Shown here: positions 1 through 7,801 of the stretch, in pieces
How the letters are laid out: each line of letters opens with the position of its first letter
Numbering within the stretch: position 1 is the first letter of the stretch
Source: Cellvibrio sp.
GTDB taxonomy: Bacteria > Pseudomonadota > Gammaproteobacteria > Pseudomonadales > Cellvibrionaceae
Reading direction: 5' to 3'
NCBI GenBank assembly: GCA_003524365.1
Contig: DQHS01000291.1
Span: 1-9,508 of the forward strand
Length of the DNA stretch: 9,508 nucleotides
Made by a program: the position numbers and the translations under genes
Notes under the pieces: generated by a model
Databases searched by the model: none
What the model was told of the DNA's origin: nothing
The model's input: only the letters and a program-made list of their open reading frames with translations

Positions 1-840
1 ACGACCAACACACACAATCAACTTATCGAAGGTTTCATGCTGCTCTTTGCCTTCTTTATCCAAATAAGTCACGATCACTTCTTTACCGTTTACTTTTGAA
101 CCGGTAACGCGTGAGCTGGTGCGGATATCCAGACCTTGTTTGGTGAGAATTTTTTGCGTTTCTTTGGCGATTTGTTGATCCATGATCGCCAGGAAGCTAT
201 CGAGGGCTTCAAGTACAACTACTTTAGATCCACAGCGATTCCAAACAGAACCCAACTCCAAACCAATTACGCCAGCGCCGATTACGCCTAAACGTGTTGG
301 CACTTCAGTGAATTCCAATGCACCAGTAGAGTTAACCACCACATCGTTATCGACAGGCGCTGGTGGAATATTGATTGGGCTGGAGCCTGAAGCCAAAATG
401 ACATTTTCAGCATCGTATACTGTTACTTTGCCATCAAAATCAGTTACTTCAACTTTTTTGCCAGCAAGCAATTTACCAGTACCGAACAAACTGGTGACGC
501 CATTCGCTTTGAACAATCCAGCGATACCGCCAGTAAGATTTTTGATGATTTGGTTTTTACGCGCAATCATCGAAGAAACATTCAATTCCACGCCTGAAGT
601 GGTAATACCGTGAAGGCCCAGATCTTCTTTTGCTTCGTGGTATTTGTAAGAGCTATCGAGCAATGCTTTAGAAGGAATGCAACCTACGTTCAAGCAAGTA
701 CCGCCATTAACGCCCTTGCCTTCTTCGTTTTTCCACTTCTCAACGCACGCCGTTTTCAAACCTAATTGCGCGGCACGGATGGCGGCAACATAGCCCGCTG
801 GGCCTGAACCGATAACTATCACATCAAATTTTTCAGACAT
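1..840 (-). CDS. lpd: Dihydrolipoyl dehydrogenase (E3), 5' part only
   Basis: E3 reoxidises the dihydrolipoyl group of the E2 subunit and passes electrons through FAD and a redox disulfide to NAD+. It works in the cytoplasm as the shared third component of 2-oxoacid dehydrogenase complexes. I translated 280 codons from ATG 840; the frame is open to the window edge, so the C-terminal dimerisation part is missing. The N-terminus carries the FAD dinucleotide fold (GSGPAG, residues 11-16). The disulfide motif GGTCLNVGCIPSKALL follows, with Cys49 and Cys54. A second Rossmann motif, GAGVIG (188-193), is the NAD site. An AGGA ribosome site lies 8 bases before the ATG. Its place right after sucB suggests it is the E3 of 2-oxoglutarate dehydrogenase (lpdG in Pseudomonas usage), although it could also serve other complexes. 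A terminator separates it from sucB. Confidence 0.96.
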   Translation of the reverse strand, partial: MSEKFDVIVIGSGPAGYVAAIRAAQLGLKTACVEKWKNEEGKGVNGGTCLNVGCIPSKALLDSSYKYHEAKEDLGLHGITTSGVELNVSSMIARKNQIIKNLTGGIAGLFKANGVTSLFGTGKLLAGKKVEVTDFDGKVTVYDAENVILASGSSPINIPPAPVDNDVVVNSTGALEFTEVPTRLGVIGAGVIGLELGSVWNRCGSKVVVLEALDSFLAIMDQQIAKETQKILTKQGLDIRTSSRVTGSKVNGKEVIVTYLDKEGKEQHETFDKLIVCVGR

Positions 841-870
841 AACAATGTTCCTAAATTATTAACTGTCGGC

Positions 871-889
871 TACGGCCTTGTGAGCCGTA
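871..889 (-). other. Small hairpin in the lpd leader
   Basis: TACGGC and GCCGTA can pair as a perfect 6-bp stem around a 7-base loop, about 30 bases before the lpd start and downstream of the terminator at 901-931. There is no U-run after it, so it is not a terminator. It may be a leader structure or an operator-like dyad; nothing in the sequence decides between these. No convincing -35/-10 pair was seen for lpd in this short spacer. Confidence 0.35.
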
Positions 890-900
890 ACCCTTCACAT

Positions 901-931
901 AAAAAACGCTCTTAGGTTGCCAAGAGCGTTT
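901..931 (-). terminator. Intrinsic terminator between sucB and lpd
   Basis: Read on the minus strand, AAACGCTCTT pairs perfectly with AAGAGCGTTT (10 bp) around an 8-base loop (GGCAACCT) and runs straight into six T residues. This is the standard form of a Rho-independent terminator. It starts 28 bases after the sucB stop and lies 60 bases before the lpd start. It should end or thin out the sdh-suc transcript here, leaving lpd to read-through or to a promoter in the remaining spacer. Confidence 0.85.
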
Positions 932-958
932 CAAACAGCAGATTAGATTTCCAACAAC

Positions 959-2167
959 TTATATTTCTAAAAGAATGCGCGCAGGATCTTCCAGCAAATC
1001 TTTGATGGTAACGAGGAATTGCACAGCCTCTTTACCGTCGAGCAAACGGTGATCGTAAGACAATGCCAAGTACATCATCGGCAGAATTTCCACTTTGCCA
1101 TTAACGGCCATCGGGCGCTCTTGAATTTTGTGCATGCCCAAAATTGCAGACTGTGGCAGATTCAGAATCGGCGTAGACAAGAGTGAACCAAACACACCCC
1201 CGTTAGTGATAGTGAAGGTGCCGCCAGACATTTCTTCAATGCCGAGCTTGCCATCACGCGCGCGCAAACCGAAATCGCGAATAGTATTTTCGATCGTTGC
1301 CAAGCTCATATTTTCAGCGTTACGCAGTACCGGTACTACTAAACCTTTATCAGTTGATACGGCAACACCGATATCCTGATAACCGTGGTAAACAACATCG
1401 TTGTTATCGATCGAGGCGTTAACCGAAGGGAAACGACGCAGCGCTTCAGCAGCCGCTTTCACGAAGAAACTCATAAAGCCCAAGCGTGAACCATTGTGCG
1501 TTTTTTCAAATTGGTCTTTGTATTTTGCACGCAGCGCCATCACAGGACCCATGTTCACTTCATTGAACGTAGTGAGCATTGCAGTGGTATTTGATGCTTC
1601 GAGCAGACGTTCGGCAATACGCTTGCGCAAACGTGTCATAGGTACGCGCTTCTCAACACGATCACCTACCGCTTCGATAGCTGCAACGGGAGCTGGTGCA
1701 GCAGCAGGCGCGCTAGCCGCAGGCGCCGATTTCAAATGATTGGCAACATCTTCTTTAGTAACACGACCATCTTTACCACTGCCGGAAACAGATGCGGTAT
1801 TCACATTGTTTTCTTCCGCCATTTTGCGTGCGGCTGGATTTACCAATTTATCAGCGGAGGCTGCAGGGGCAGCGGCGGTAGCAGACACTTGAGCCGCAGG
1901 GGTGCCTGCCACAGGAACGCCTGCCGCAGCACCTTCAACAAAACGGGCAATGACTTCATTGCTCAATACGGTTTCACCTTCGCCTTTAATAATTTCAGCG
2001 ATACTGCCATCAGCAGGTGCAACCACTTCCAACACAACCTTGTCGGTTTCAATATCAACGATCAACTCATCGCGCTTGACGGCTTCGCCTGGTTTTTTGT
2101 GCCAGGTTGCTACCGTGCCATCGGCAACGGATTCAGGGAAGGTAGGGGCTTTGATTTCAATACTCAT
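959..2167 (-). CDS. sucB: Dihydrolipoyl succinyltransferase, E2 of 2-oxoglutarate dehydrogenase
   Basis: E2 accepts the succinyl group from SucA on a lipoyl arm and transfers it to CoA, forming the core of the cytoplasmic complex. The 402-residue protein is full length (E. coli SucB is about 405). Residues 1-77 form the lipoyl domain, with the lipoylated Lys43 in ETDKVVLEV. An Ala/Pro-rich linker (80-104) leads to the E3-binding domain (about 108-146), then a second Ala/Pro linker (147-165). The catalytic acyltransferase domain fills the rest and ends in the active-site motif YDHRLLDGKE, with His373 and Asp377. The start ATG 2167 has a weak GGA-type ribosome site 5 bases upstream. It begins 62 bases after sucA and is followed by a terminator. 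The lipoyl and catalytic motifs together with the sucA neighbour point to succinyl rather than acetyl transfer. Confidence 0.97.
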   Translation of the reverse strand: MSIEIKAPTFPESVADGTVATWHKKPGEAVKRDELIVDIETDKVVLEVVAPADGSIAEIIKGEGETVLSNEVIARFVEGAAAGVPVAGTPAAQVSATAAAPAASADKLVNPAARKMAEENNVNTASVSGSGKDGRVTKEDVANHLKSAPAASAPAAAPAPVAAIEAVGDRVEKRVPMTRLRKRIAERLLEASNTTAMLTTFNEVNMGPVMALRAKYKDQFEKTHNGSRLGFMSFFVKAAAEALRRFPSVNASIDNNDVVYHGYQDIGVAVSTDKGLVVPVLRNAENMSLATIENTIRDFGLRARDGKLGIEEMSGGTFTITNGGVFGSLLSTPILNLPQSAILGMHKIQERPMAVNGKVEILPMMYLALSYDHRLLDGKEAVQFLVTIKDLLEDPARILLEI

Positions 2168-2220
2168 GCTATTCCATCTCTCTGTAGCGCTAGGTTTATT
2201 TGATCAACTCAATCAGTTAG

Positions 2221-2245
2221 TAAAAGCACTCACACGGTGAGCGCT
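2221..2245 (-). terminator. Terminator-like hairpin across the sucA stop codon
   Basis: On the minus strand AGCGCTCAC pairs with GTGAGTGCT (9 bp including one G-U) around a 3-base loop, and four T residues follow. The left arm is made of the last sucA codons and the TGA stop (2232-2230) lies in the right arm, so the hairpin can form fully only after ribosomes have left. sucB begins about 55 bases later, so complete termination here is unlikely. Partial attenuation, or a 3' end stabiliser after processing, fits better. The shape is seen in the sequence; its function is inferred. Confidence 0.55.
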
Positions 2246-5067
2246 TTATTCACAAAACGTTTTTCTTCTTCAAGGTGCGCAGACATATAACCGCCCGCTG
2301 GTGCTGCCGACGGATCACGACCAACGTAATCCAAATACATGCCTGCCCCAAACAACTGCTGTACAACATGGCGCATGTGATGTTGGCTGCTATACCAGGC
2401 CCCTTGGTTCATAGGTTCTTCCTGACACCAGAAGATATCTTTGATACCTTTGAATGATGCCATAGCGGCTTTCAATTCTTCCTCAGGGAAAGGATACAAC
2501 TGCTCCAAACGGATCAGCGCAACATTTTCCTGCTTACGTGCAGTCCGCTCTTCAAGCAGTGTGTAGTAAACCTTACCACTACACAAAATTACCCGCTCAA
2601 CTTTGGAAGGTTCGACAGTGTTGTCACCAATCACATTTTGGAAGCTGCCATTGGCTAATTCTTCCAGCGTAGAGGTTGCCAATTTATGACGCAGCAAAGA
2701 TTTAGGGCTCATCACCACTAACGGACGACGCATCGGACGAATTGCCTGACGGCGCAACATGTGGAACACCTGCGCAGGTGTAGTTGGTACACAAACCTGA
2801 ATATTGTGTTCCGCACACAACTGCATAAAACGCTCAAGGCGTGCAGATGAATGTTCTGGGCCCTGCCCTTCGTAACCGTGTGGCAACAGCATAGTCAAAC
2901 CACACAAACGACCCCACTTGTGCTCACCACTGGTAATAAATTGGTCAATCACTACTTGAGCGCCGTTGGCAAAGTCACCGAATTGCGCTTCCCAAATCAC
3001 CAAGCCAGTTGGTGAAGTAGTGGCATACCCATATTCAAACGCCAGTACAGCTTCTTCTGACAAGTAGGAATCGAACAGTTCAAATGATGGCTGGTCAGGT
3101 GCCATATTTGCCAAAGGAACGTAAGCTGAGCCGTCTTTCTGGCTGTGAATTACCGCGTGGCGATGAGAGAAAGTTCCACGACCAACGTCCTGCCCTGTCA
3201 TACGAACCTGGAAGTTCTGCTCAACGAGAGTTGCATAAGCCAGGGTTTCAGCCATACCCCAGTTCAGTGGTAATGCGCCTGCAGCCATTTTGCGGCGGTC
3301 TTCGTAAATCTTTTCAACTTGCTTTTGCAGCACGATTCCATCGGGAATTTCGCACATTTTATTCGCTGCAGCTTGCAACGTTTTGAGCTCACAGCCGGTT
3401 GTCGCCGGTGTCTCCCAATCGTGACCAATGTAGGGTGACCAATCCACAAACAAACTGCGATCAGGCTCACTAACCAAACCACTGGCAACATTGTCACCGC
3501 GATCCAGTGCTGCACGATAAACTGTAGTCATATCGTCTGCAGCAGCTTGGCTAAGCAGATTTTCTGCGACCAGCTTGTCGGCATAAAGTGTGCGAGTGGT
3601 TTTGATGCGGCGGATAATTTGATACATCAACGGTTGGGTTGCAGAGGGCTCGTCGGTCTCGTTGTGACCACGACGGCGATAGCAAACCAAATCGATTACT
3701 ACGTCTTTTTTGAACTCATAGCGATAATCCATCGCCAATTGCGCGATAAATAATACTGCCTCAGGATCATCCCCATTCACATGGAAAATCGGGCACTCGA
3801 TCATTTTGGCAACGTCGGTGCAGTACTCAGTTGAGCGCGCATCTTCGCGTTTGTTGGTCGTAAAACCAACCTGATTATTGATCACGATGTGCAGAGTACC
3901 GCCAGTACCGTAAGCGCGAGTTTGAGACATTTGGAATGTCTCCATGACCACACCTTGGCCTGCAAATGCAGCATCACCATGCACATTAATAGGAACAACT
4001 TTTGCGCCAGTTTTGTCTTTGCGACGATCTTGACGCGCGCGTACAGAACCTTCAACTACGGGGGATACGATCTCCAAATGCGACGGGTTAAACGCCATCG
4101 CCAAATGCAACTCACCGCCGGGGGTCATTAAGTTGGAAGAAAAACCTGAGTGATATTTCACATCACCTGAGGTTTTCAGCGAACGCTTGCCGTCAAACTC
4201 AGCAAACAGTTCTGAAGGACTTTTACCAAACACGTTGATTAACGCATTAAGGCGACCACGGTGGGCCATGCCCAGCACAATTTCTTTTGCGCCGTATGTA
4301 CCCGCACGTTTTACCAAAGCATCCACTAGTGGAATAAAGCTTTCACCACCTTCAAGGCCAAAGCGTTTGGTGCCGGGGTATTTACTATCGAGGTGGCGCT
4401 CAAGACCTTCCGCCGCCGTCAGGCGTTCAAGTAAGGCAAGACGCTGCTCTTTACTGAATTCCGGATTGGAGCGCACACTTTCAAGACGCTGCTGCAACCA
4501 TTGTTTTTCAGCAAGCGGAGTGATGTGCATAATCTCGGCACCGATATGACCGCAATAGGTCTTCTCCAATGCTTCAACAATCTCACGCAAGGTTGCCTGT
4601 TCTTTACCGATAAACAAACTGCCGGTGCTGAAAACAGTATCGAGATCGGCATTGGTCAGTCCGTGAAAACCCAGCTCCAGATCAGCAACCGGATCGCGCT
4701 GCATTAATCCCAACGGATCGAGTTGCGCTTTCTGATGACCACGGAAACGGTAGGAACTGATGAGCTGCAGAACTTTAATTTGTTTTTGTTCATGTTCGGC
4801 GCTGACGGAACCACCAGCTCCAGCAGCAGCTACAGTGCGCACACGGGATTTACCCAATTGTTCGAATTGAGCGCGAATGACCGAATGGGGAGTATCTTGA
4901 GTCAGCACACCGTTGATACGGGGTAGTTGATCGAAGTAATTGCGCCATTCTTCAGGAACGGCATTAGGATTGTGTAGATATGTGTCGTAGAGCTCTTCGA
5001 CATAGGCCGCATTCCCACCGGAGATGTGAGACGTGCTCCAAAATTGCTCCATAATGCTGTCTTGCAT
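2230..5067 (-). CDS. sucA: 2-oxoglutarate dehydrogenase E1 (thiamine-diphosphate decarboxylase)
   Basis: SucA decarboxylates 2-oxoglutarate on thiamine diphosphate and succinylates the lipoyl group of SucB. It acts in the cytoplasm and is the rate-setting TCA step. From ATG 5067 the protein has 945 residues (E. coli 933). Motifs in this numbering are HRGRLNAL (269-276), YHSG (305-308), the thiamine-diphosphate/Mg region GDAAFAGQG to NNQVGF (364-402), RRGHNETDEP (465-474), and GQDVGRGTFSHRHAV (624-638). EAQFGDFANGAQV (692-704) and LPHGYEGQGPEHSSAR (727-742) follow in the second transketolase-like half. The frame stays open upstream to 5115, but ATG 5067 is preferred. It has AAGGTG 6 bases upstream, and its product MQDSIMEQFW begins like the known SucA N-terminus (MQNS in E. 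coli). It follows sdhB after a 210-base spacer containing a terminator. Confidence 0.98.
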   Translation of the reverse strand: MQDSIMEQFWSTSHISGGNAAYVEELYDTYLHNPNAVPEEWRNYFDQLPRINGVLTQDTPHSVIRAQFEQLGKSRVRTVAAAGAGGSVSAEHEQKQIKVLQLISSYRFRGHQKAQLDPLGLMQRDPVADLELGFHGLTNADLDTVFSTGSLFIGKEQATLREIVEALEKTYCGHIGAEIMHITPLAEKQWLQQRLESVRSNPEFSKEQRLALLERLTAAEGLERHLDSKYPGTKRFGLEGGESFIPLVDALVKRAGTYGAKEIVLGMAHRGRLNALINVFGKSPSELFAEFDGKRSLKTSGDVKYHSGFSSNLMTPGGELHLAMAFNPSHLEIVSPVVEGSVRARQDRRKDKTGAKVVPINVHGDAAFAGQGVVMETFQMSQTRAYGTGGTLHIVINNQVGFTTNKREDARSTEYCTDVAKMIECPIFHVNGDDPEAVLFIAQLAMDYRYEFKKDVVIDLVCYRRRGHNETDEPSATQPLMYQIIRRIKTTRTLYADKLVAENLLSQAAADDMTTVYRAALDRGDNVASGLVSEPDRSLFVDWSPYIGHDWETPATTGCELKTLQAAANKMCEIPDGIVLQKQVEKIYEDRRKMAAGALPLNWGMAETLAYATLVEQNFQVRMTGQDVGRGTFSHRHAVIHSQKDGSAYVPLANMAPDQPSFELFDSYLSEEAVLAFEYGYATTSPTGLVIWEAQFGDFANGAQVVIDQFITSGEHKWGRLCGLTMLLPHGYEGQGPEHSSARLERFMQLCAEHNIQVCVPTTPAQVFHMLRRQAIRPMRRPLVVMSPKSLLRHKLATSTLEELANGSFQNVIGDNTVEPSKVERVILCSGKVYYTLLEERTARKQENVALIRLEQLYPFPEEELKAAMASFKGIKDIFWCQEEPMNQGAWYSSQHHMRHVVQQLFGAGMYLDYVGRDPSAAPAGGYMSAHLEEEKRFVNKALTV

Positions 5068-5149
5068 TCCACTCACCTTAATCATTGGGGACTCAGGCAA
5101 ATCCCCTGCTATCAACTAGCGGTTAGCTACCAAACGCTTTCAACTTGTG

Positions 5150-5179
5150 ATTAAAAGCGCCGCTTTTAAGTCGTCGCAA
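5150..5179 (-). promoter_or_regulatory. Possible sucA promoter with an internal dyad
   Basis: On the minus strand TTGCGA (5179-5174) and TTTAAT (5155-5150) are spaced by 18 bases, a modest sigma-70 match (4 of 6 and 5 of 6). Between them, and covering most of the -10, is a perfect 9-bp inverted repeat with one central base: TTAAAAGCG and CGCTTTTAA at 5151-5169. A repressor bound there would block the promoter. Alternatively the dyad can fold as a weak A/U-stemmed hairpin and act as a back-up terminator after sdhB. The dyad is certain; its role as promoter or operator is a guess. Confidence 0.3.
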
Positions 5180-5265
5180 CTCCAGGTTACAACAAACAGT
5201 TTTTCAACGCCGCAAGCACCATGGCGCTCACTTTGTCATCAAATTTTTGCCAGCTTCAGATACAG

Positions 5266-5289
5266 AAAAGCGCCACCTTAGGTAGCGCT
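5266..5289 (-). terminator. Terminator hairpin whose loop is the sdhB stop codon
   Basis: On the minus strand AGCGCTACC pairs with GGTGGCGCT (9 bp including one U-G) around the 3-base loop TAA, and that loop is the sdhB stop codon (5280-5278). A run of four T follows. It closes the sdhCDAB unit. About 200 bases remain before sucA, room for a separate sucA promoter. The geometry matches the hairpin at the end of sucA. It is a good structural candidate, with a short U-run that may allow read-through. Confidence 0.7.
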
Positions 5290-5982
5290 CTGTAACAACA
5301 TATTACGAATGTGGCCGATGGCTCGTGTCGGGTTCAGCCCTTTGGGACAAACCGCCACACAGTTTTGGATACCATGACAACGGAATACGCTGAAAGGATC
5401 ATCCAGATTGGACAGTCGTTTCTCTGTCGCCAAATCGCGGCTATCTGCCAAGAAACGATAAGCCTGTAACAAGCCAGCTGGGCCGATAAATTTATCGGGG
5501 TTCCACCAGAAAGATGGGCAGCTGGTTGAGCAGCAGGCACAGAGTATACACTCATAAAGACCGTCGAGCTTCTCGCGATCTGCCGGTGATTGCAAACGCT
5601 CAATCGCGGGCGCTGGGGTATCGTTTTGCAAGTACGGCTCAATTTTCTTGTATTGGTCGTAGAACTGGGTCATATCGACCACCAAATCACGAATCACTGG
5701 CAAGCCTGGAAGTGGACGCAAAATCAAGGTATTGTTTTTAATGCACTCGGAAATTGGCTTGATACAAGCCAATCCGTTTTTACCATTGATATTCATACCA
5801 TCAGAGCCGCAAACACCTTCGCGACAAGAGCGGCGATAAGCAAGACTTTCGTCCTGTGCTTTGAGCAGCTCTAAAACATCCAGCACCATCAAGTCTTTAC
5901 CTTGAGTATCTAACTCATAGGTTTTCATATAGGGCGCGTTATCTGTGTCAGGGTTGTAGCGATAAACTTGTACTTTCAACAT
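5278..5982 (-). CDS. sdhB: Succinate dehydrogenase iron-sulfur subunit
   Basis: SdhB carries electrons from the SdhA flavin to quinone through three iron-sulfur clusters, on the cytoplasmic face of the inner membrane. The 234 residues are a normal length. Ligands for the [2Fe-2S] cluster are Cys53, Cys58, Asp61 and Cys73; the Asp in place of a Cys is also seen in E. coli SdhB. The C-terminal ferredoxin-like half has Cys145, Cys148, Cys151 and Cys212 for [4Fe-4S], and Cys155, Cys202 and Cys208 for [3Fe-4S]. Pro156, Trp160 and His203 match the E. coli quinone-site residues Pro160, Trp164 and His207. The start ATG 5982 has GGGAG 8 bases upstream. It lies 46 bases after sdhA, and its stop codon forms the loop of a terminator hairpin. 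Confidence 0.98.
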   Translation of the reverse strand: MLKVQVYRYNPDTDNAPYMKTYELDTQGKDLMVLDVLELLKAQDESLAYRRSCREGVCGSDGMNINGKNGLACIKPISECIKNNTLILRPLPGLPVIRDLVVDMTQFYDQYKKIEPYLQNDTPAPAIERLQSPADREKLDGLYECILCACCSTSCPSFWWNPDKFIGPAGLLQAYRFLADSRDLATEKRLSNLDDPFSVFRCHGIQNCVAVCPKGLNPTRAIGHIRNMLLQSAT

Positions 5983-5991
5983 AATTTTTTC

Positions 5992-6031
5992 TCCCGATTA
6001 CCCTATGCAGTGATTACCTATATAGCGATTA
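5992..6031 (-). repeat. Short imperfect tandem repeats in the sdhA-sdhB spacer
   Basis: On the minus strand the spacer reads as three units that each begin TAATC: TAATCGCTATATAGG, TAATCACTGCATAGGG and TAATCGGGAG, with a period of 15-16 bases. The first unit starts with the sdhA stop codon, and the last runs into the sdhB ribosome site. This looks like local duplication of spacer DNA. No function is evident. Confidence 0.5.
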
Positions 6032-7801
6032 ATAGGTACGTTTTTTGGGTTGGAAAGCTTCCATCGTGCGTGGTTTGAAATTTACCGCACGCTTACCAAC
6101 ACGCTTATCAACGGGGAAATACATGGAATGACACAACCAGTTGGTATCGTCACGATCTTCGAAGTCATCGCGCGCATGAGCACCGCGTGACTCTTTGCGC
6201 TCTTCCGCAGCAATCGCAGTTGCTTCCGCCACTTCAAGCAGATTTTGCAATTCCAAGGCTTCGATACGAGCAGTATTGAAAGCATTACTTTTATCAGTAA
6301 TAGAGACATTTTCAATACGCTTACGCAGCTCTGCCAACTGCTGGATGCCCTTCTGCATAAACTCACCTTTGCGGAATACGCCGAAGTAGTTTTGCATAAT
6401 AGTTTGCAGTTCTTTGCGCAGCACTGACGCGCTCTCACCACTGGTAGAGGTATTGATTTTGTTCAAGCGCGCCATGGCTTTGTCGATATCAGCTTGAGTC
6501 GCATCGCGATGCTCAATACCTTCGCGCAATGCTTTCTCGATATATAAACCAGCTGCGCGACCAAACACCACTAAATCGAGAAGTGAGTTACCACCTAAAC
6601 GATTTGCACCGTGAACAGATACGCAAGCTACTTCGCCACAGGCAAACAAGCCGTCGATCACTACGTCATTGCCATTGGCATCAACACTCAATGCTTGACC
6701 ATTAACGTTGGTGGGAATGCCACCCATCATGTAGTGGCAAGTTGGAACAACCGGGATAGGAGCATACACAGGATCTACGTGCGCAAAAGTACGCGACAAT
6801 TCACAGATACCTGGCAGTTTGCTTTCGAGTACTTCTTCGCCCAGATGATCAAGCTTGAGCAGTACGTGATCGCCGTTAGGACCACAGCCGCGACCGGCAA
6901 TGATCTCTTGAATCATCGAGCGAGCCACTACATCACGACCAGCGAGGTCTTTAGCATTGGGCGCATAGCGCTCCATAAAGCGCTCGCCGTCTTTGTTGAT
7001 CAGATAACCGCCTTCTCCGCGACAACCTTCAGTTACAAGCACACCTGCACCGGCAATACCGGTTGGGTGGAACTGCCACATTTCGATATCTTGTACAGGG
7101 AAGCCCGCGCGCAACGCCATGCCAATACCGTCACCGGTATTGATGTGCGCATTCGTTGTAGACGCGTAGATACGCCCTGCACCACCGGTGGCCAATACGG
7201 TTGCTTTGGCTTTTACGTAAACTGTTTCACCATCTTCGATATTGATGGCAATTACACCCACCACAACACCGTCTTCATTTTTCACCAGATCAACCGCAAA
7301 CCATTCATTCAAAAATACGGTTTTACTCTTGAGGTTGCCTTGGTAGAGGGTGTGCAAGAGTGCATGACCGGTACGATCTGCTGCCGCACAAGTACGCGCC
7401 GCTTGTGTTGGGTTATCTGGGCCTTTTGACTGACCACCGAATGGACGCTGATAGATACGGCCTTCTTCAGTACGAGAAAAGGGCAAACCCATATGCTCCA
7501 ATTCAAATACCGCTTCTGGACCGACAGAACACATGTATTCAATCGCATCCTGGTCACCGATATAATCGGAACCCTTGATGGTGTCATACATATGCCAACG
7601 CCAATCATCATTTGGATCAGCACTGGCGATCGCACAAGTAATACCGCCCTGGGCAGATACAGTGTGCGAACGAGTCGGGAATACTTTAGTAATTACTGCT
7701 GTTTTGTAACCGGATTGCGCCAATTGCAAGGCTGCGCGCATACCCGCGCCACCGCCACCAACCACAATACCGTCAAAAGAAATCGTGCGCATATTAGCCA
7801 T
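6029..7801 (-). CDS. sdhA: Succinate dehydrogenase flavoprotein subunit
   Basis: SdhA oxidises succinate to fumarate on a covalently bound FAD and hands electrons to SdhB. It sits on the cytoplasmic side of the membrane on the SdhCD anchor. The 590 residues match the family length (E. coli 588). The FAD fold motif GGGGAG is at 15-20, and RSHTVSAQGG contains His46, the residue expected to bind FAD covalently. Substrate and catalytic positions are QFHPTG with His245, the proton-transfer Arg289 in DLAGRD, His356 in PTCHYMMGG, and Arg401 in HGANRLGGNS. The C-terminus ends in the usual PKKRTY-like tail. The start ATG 7801 shares its A with the sdhD TAA stop (TAATG). GGGGTG lies 7 bases before it, so translation is probably coupled to sdhD. 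An in-frame ATG three codons later is possible but has poorer spacing. Confidence 0.98.
   Translation of the reverse strand: MANMRTISFDGIVVGGGGAGMRAALQLAQSGYKTAVITKVFPTRSHTVSAQGGITCAIASADPNDDWRWHMYDTIKGSDYIGDQDAIEYMCSVGPEAVFELEHMGLPFSRTEEGRIYQRPFGGQSKGPDNPTQAARTCAAADRTGHALLHTLYQGNLKSKTVFLNEWFAVDLVKNEDGVVVGVIAINIEDGETVYVKAKATVLATGGAGRIYASTTNAHINTGDGIGMALRAGFPVQDIEMWQFHPTGIAGAGVLVTEGCRGEGGYLINKDGERFMERYAPNAKDLAGRDVVARSMIQEIIAGRGCGPNGDHVLLKLDHLGEEVLESKLPGICELSRTFAHVDPVYAPIPVVPTCHYMMGGIPTNVNGQALSVDANGNDVVIDGLFACGEVACVSVHGANRLGGNSLLDLVVFGRAAGLYIEKALREGIEHRDATQADIDKAMARLNKINTSTSGESASVLRKELQTIMQNYFGVFRKGEFMQKGIQQLAELRKRIENVSITDKSNAFNTARIEALELQNLLEVAEATAIAAEERKESRGAHARDDFEDRDDTNWLCHSMYFPVDKRVGKRAVNFKPRTMEAFQPKKRTY

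Noticed and set aside
182..613. Plus-strand frame of 143 codons opposite lpd
   Set aside because: It is antisense to the FAD and NAD domains of lpd, is low-complexity Thr/Pro/Ser-rich, and is a shadow of the real gene.
5068..5115. Longer SucA with a start at 5115
   Set aside because: The extra 16 residues have no counterpart in known SucA proteins. ATG 5067 has a good ribosome site and the conserved MQ-S beginning.
6611..7429. Open frame of 272 codons on the plus strand
   Set aside because: It lies entirely antisense to sdhA, whose every motif is intact. The translation has no recognisable domain and no ribosome site; it is a by-product of sdhA codon use.
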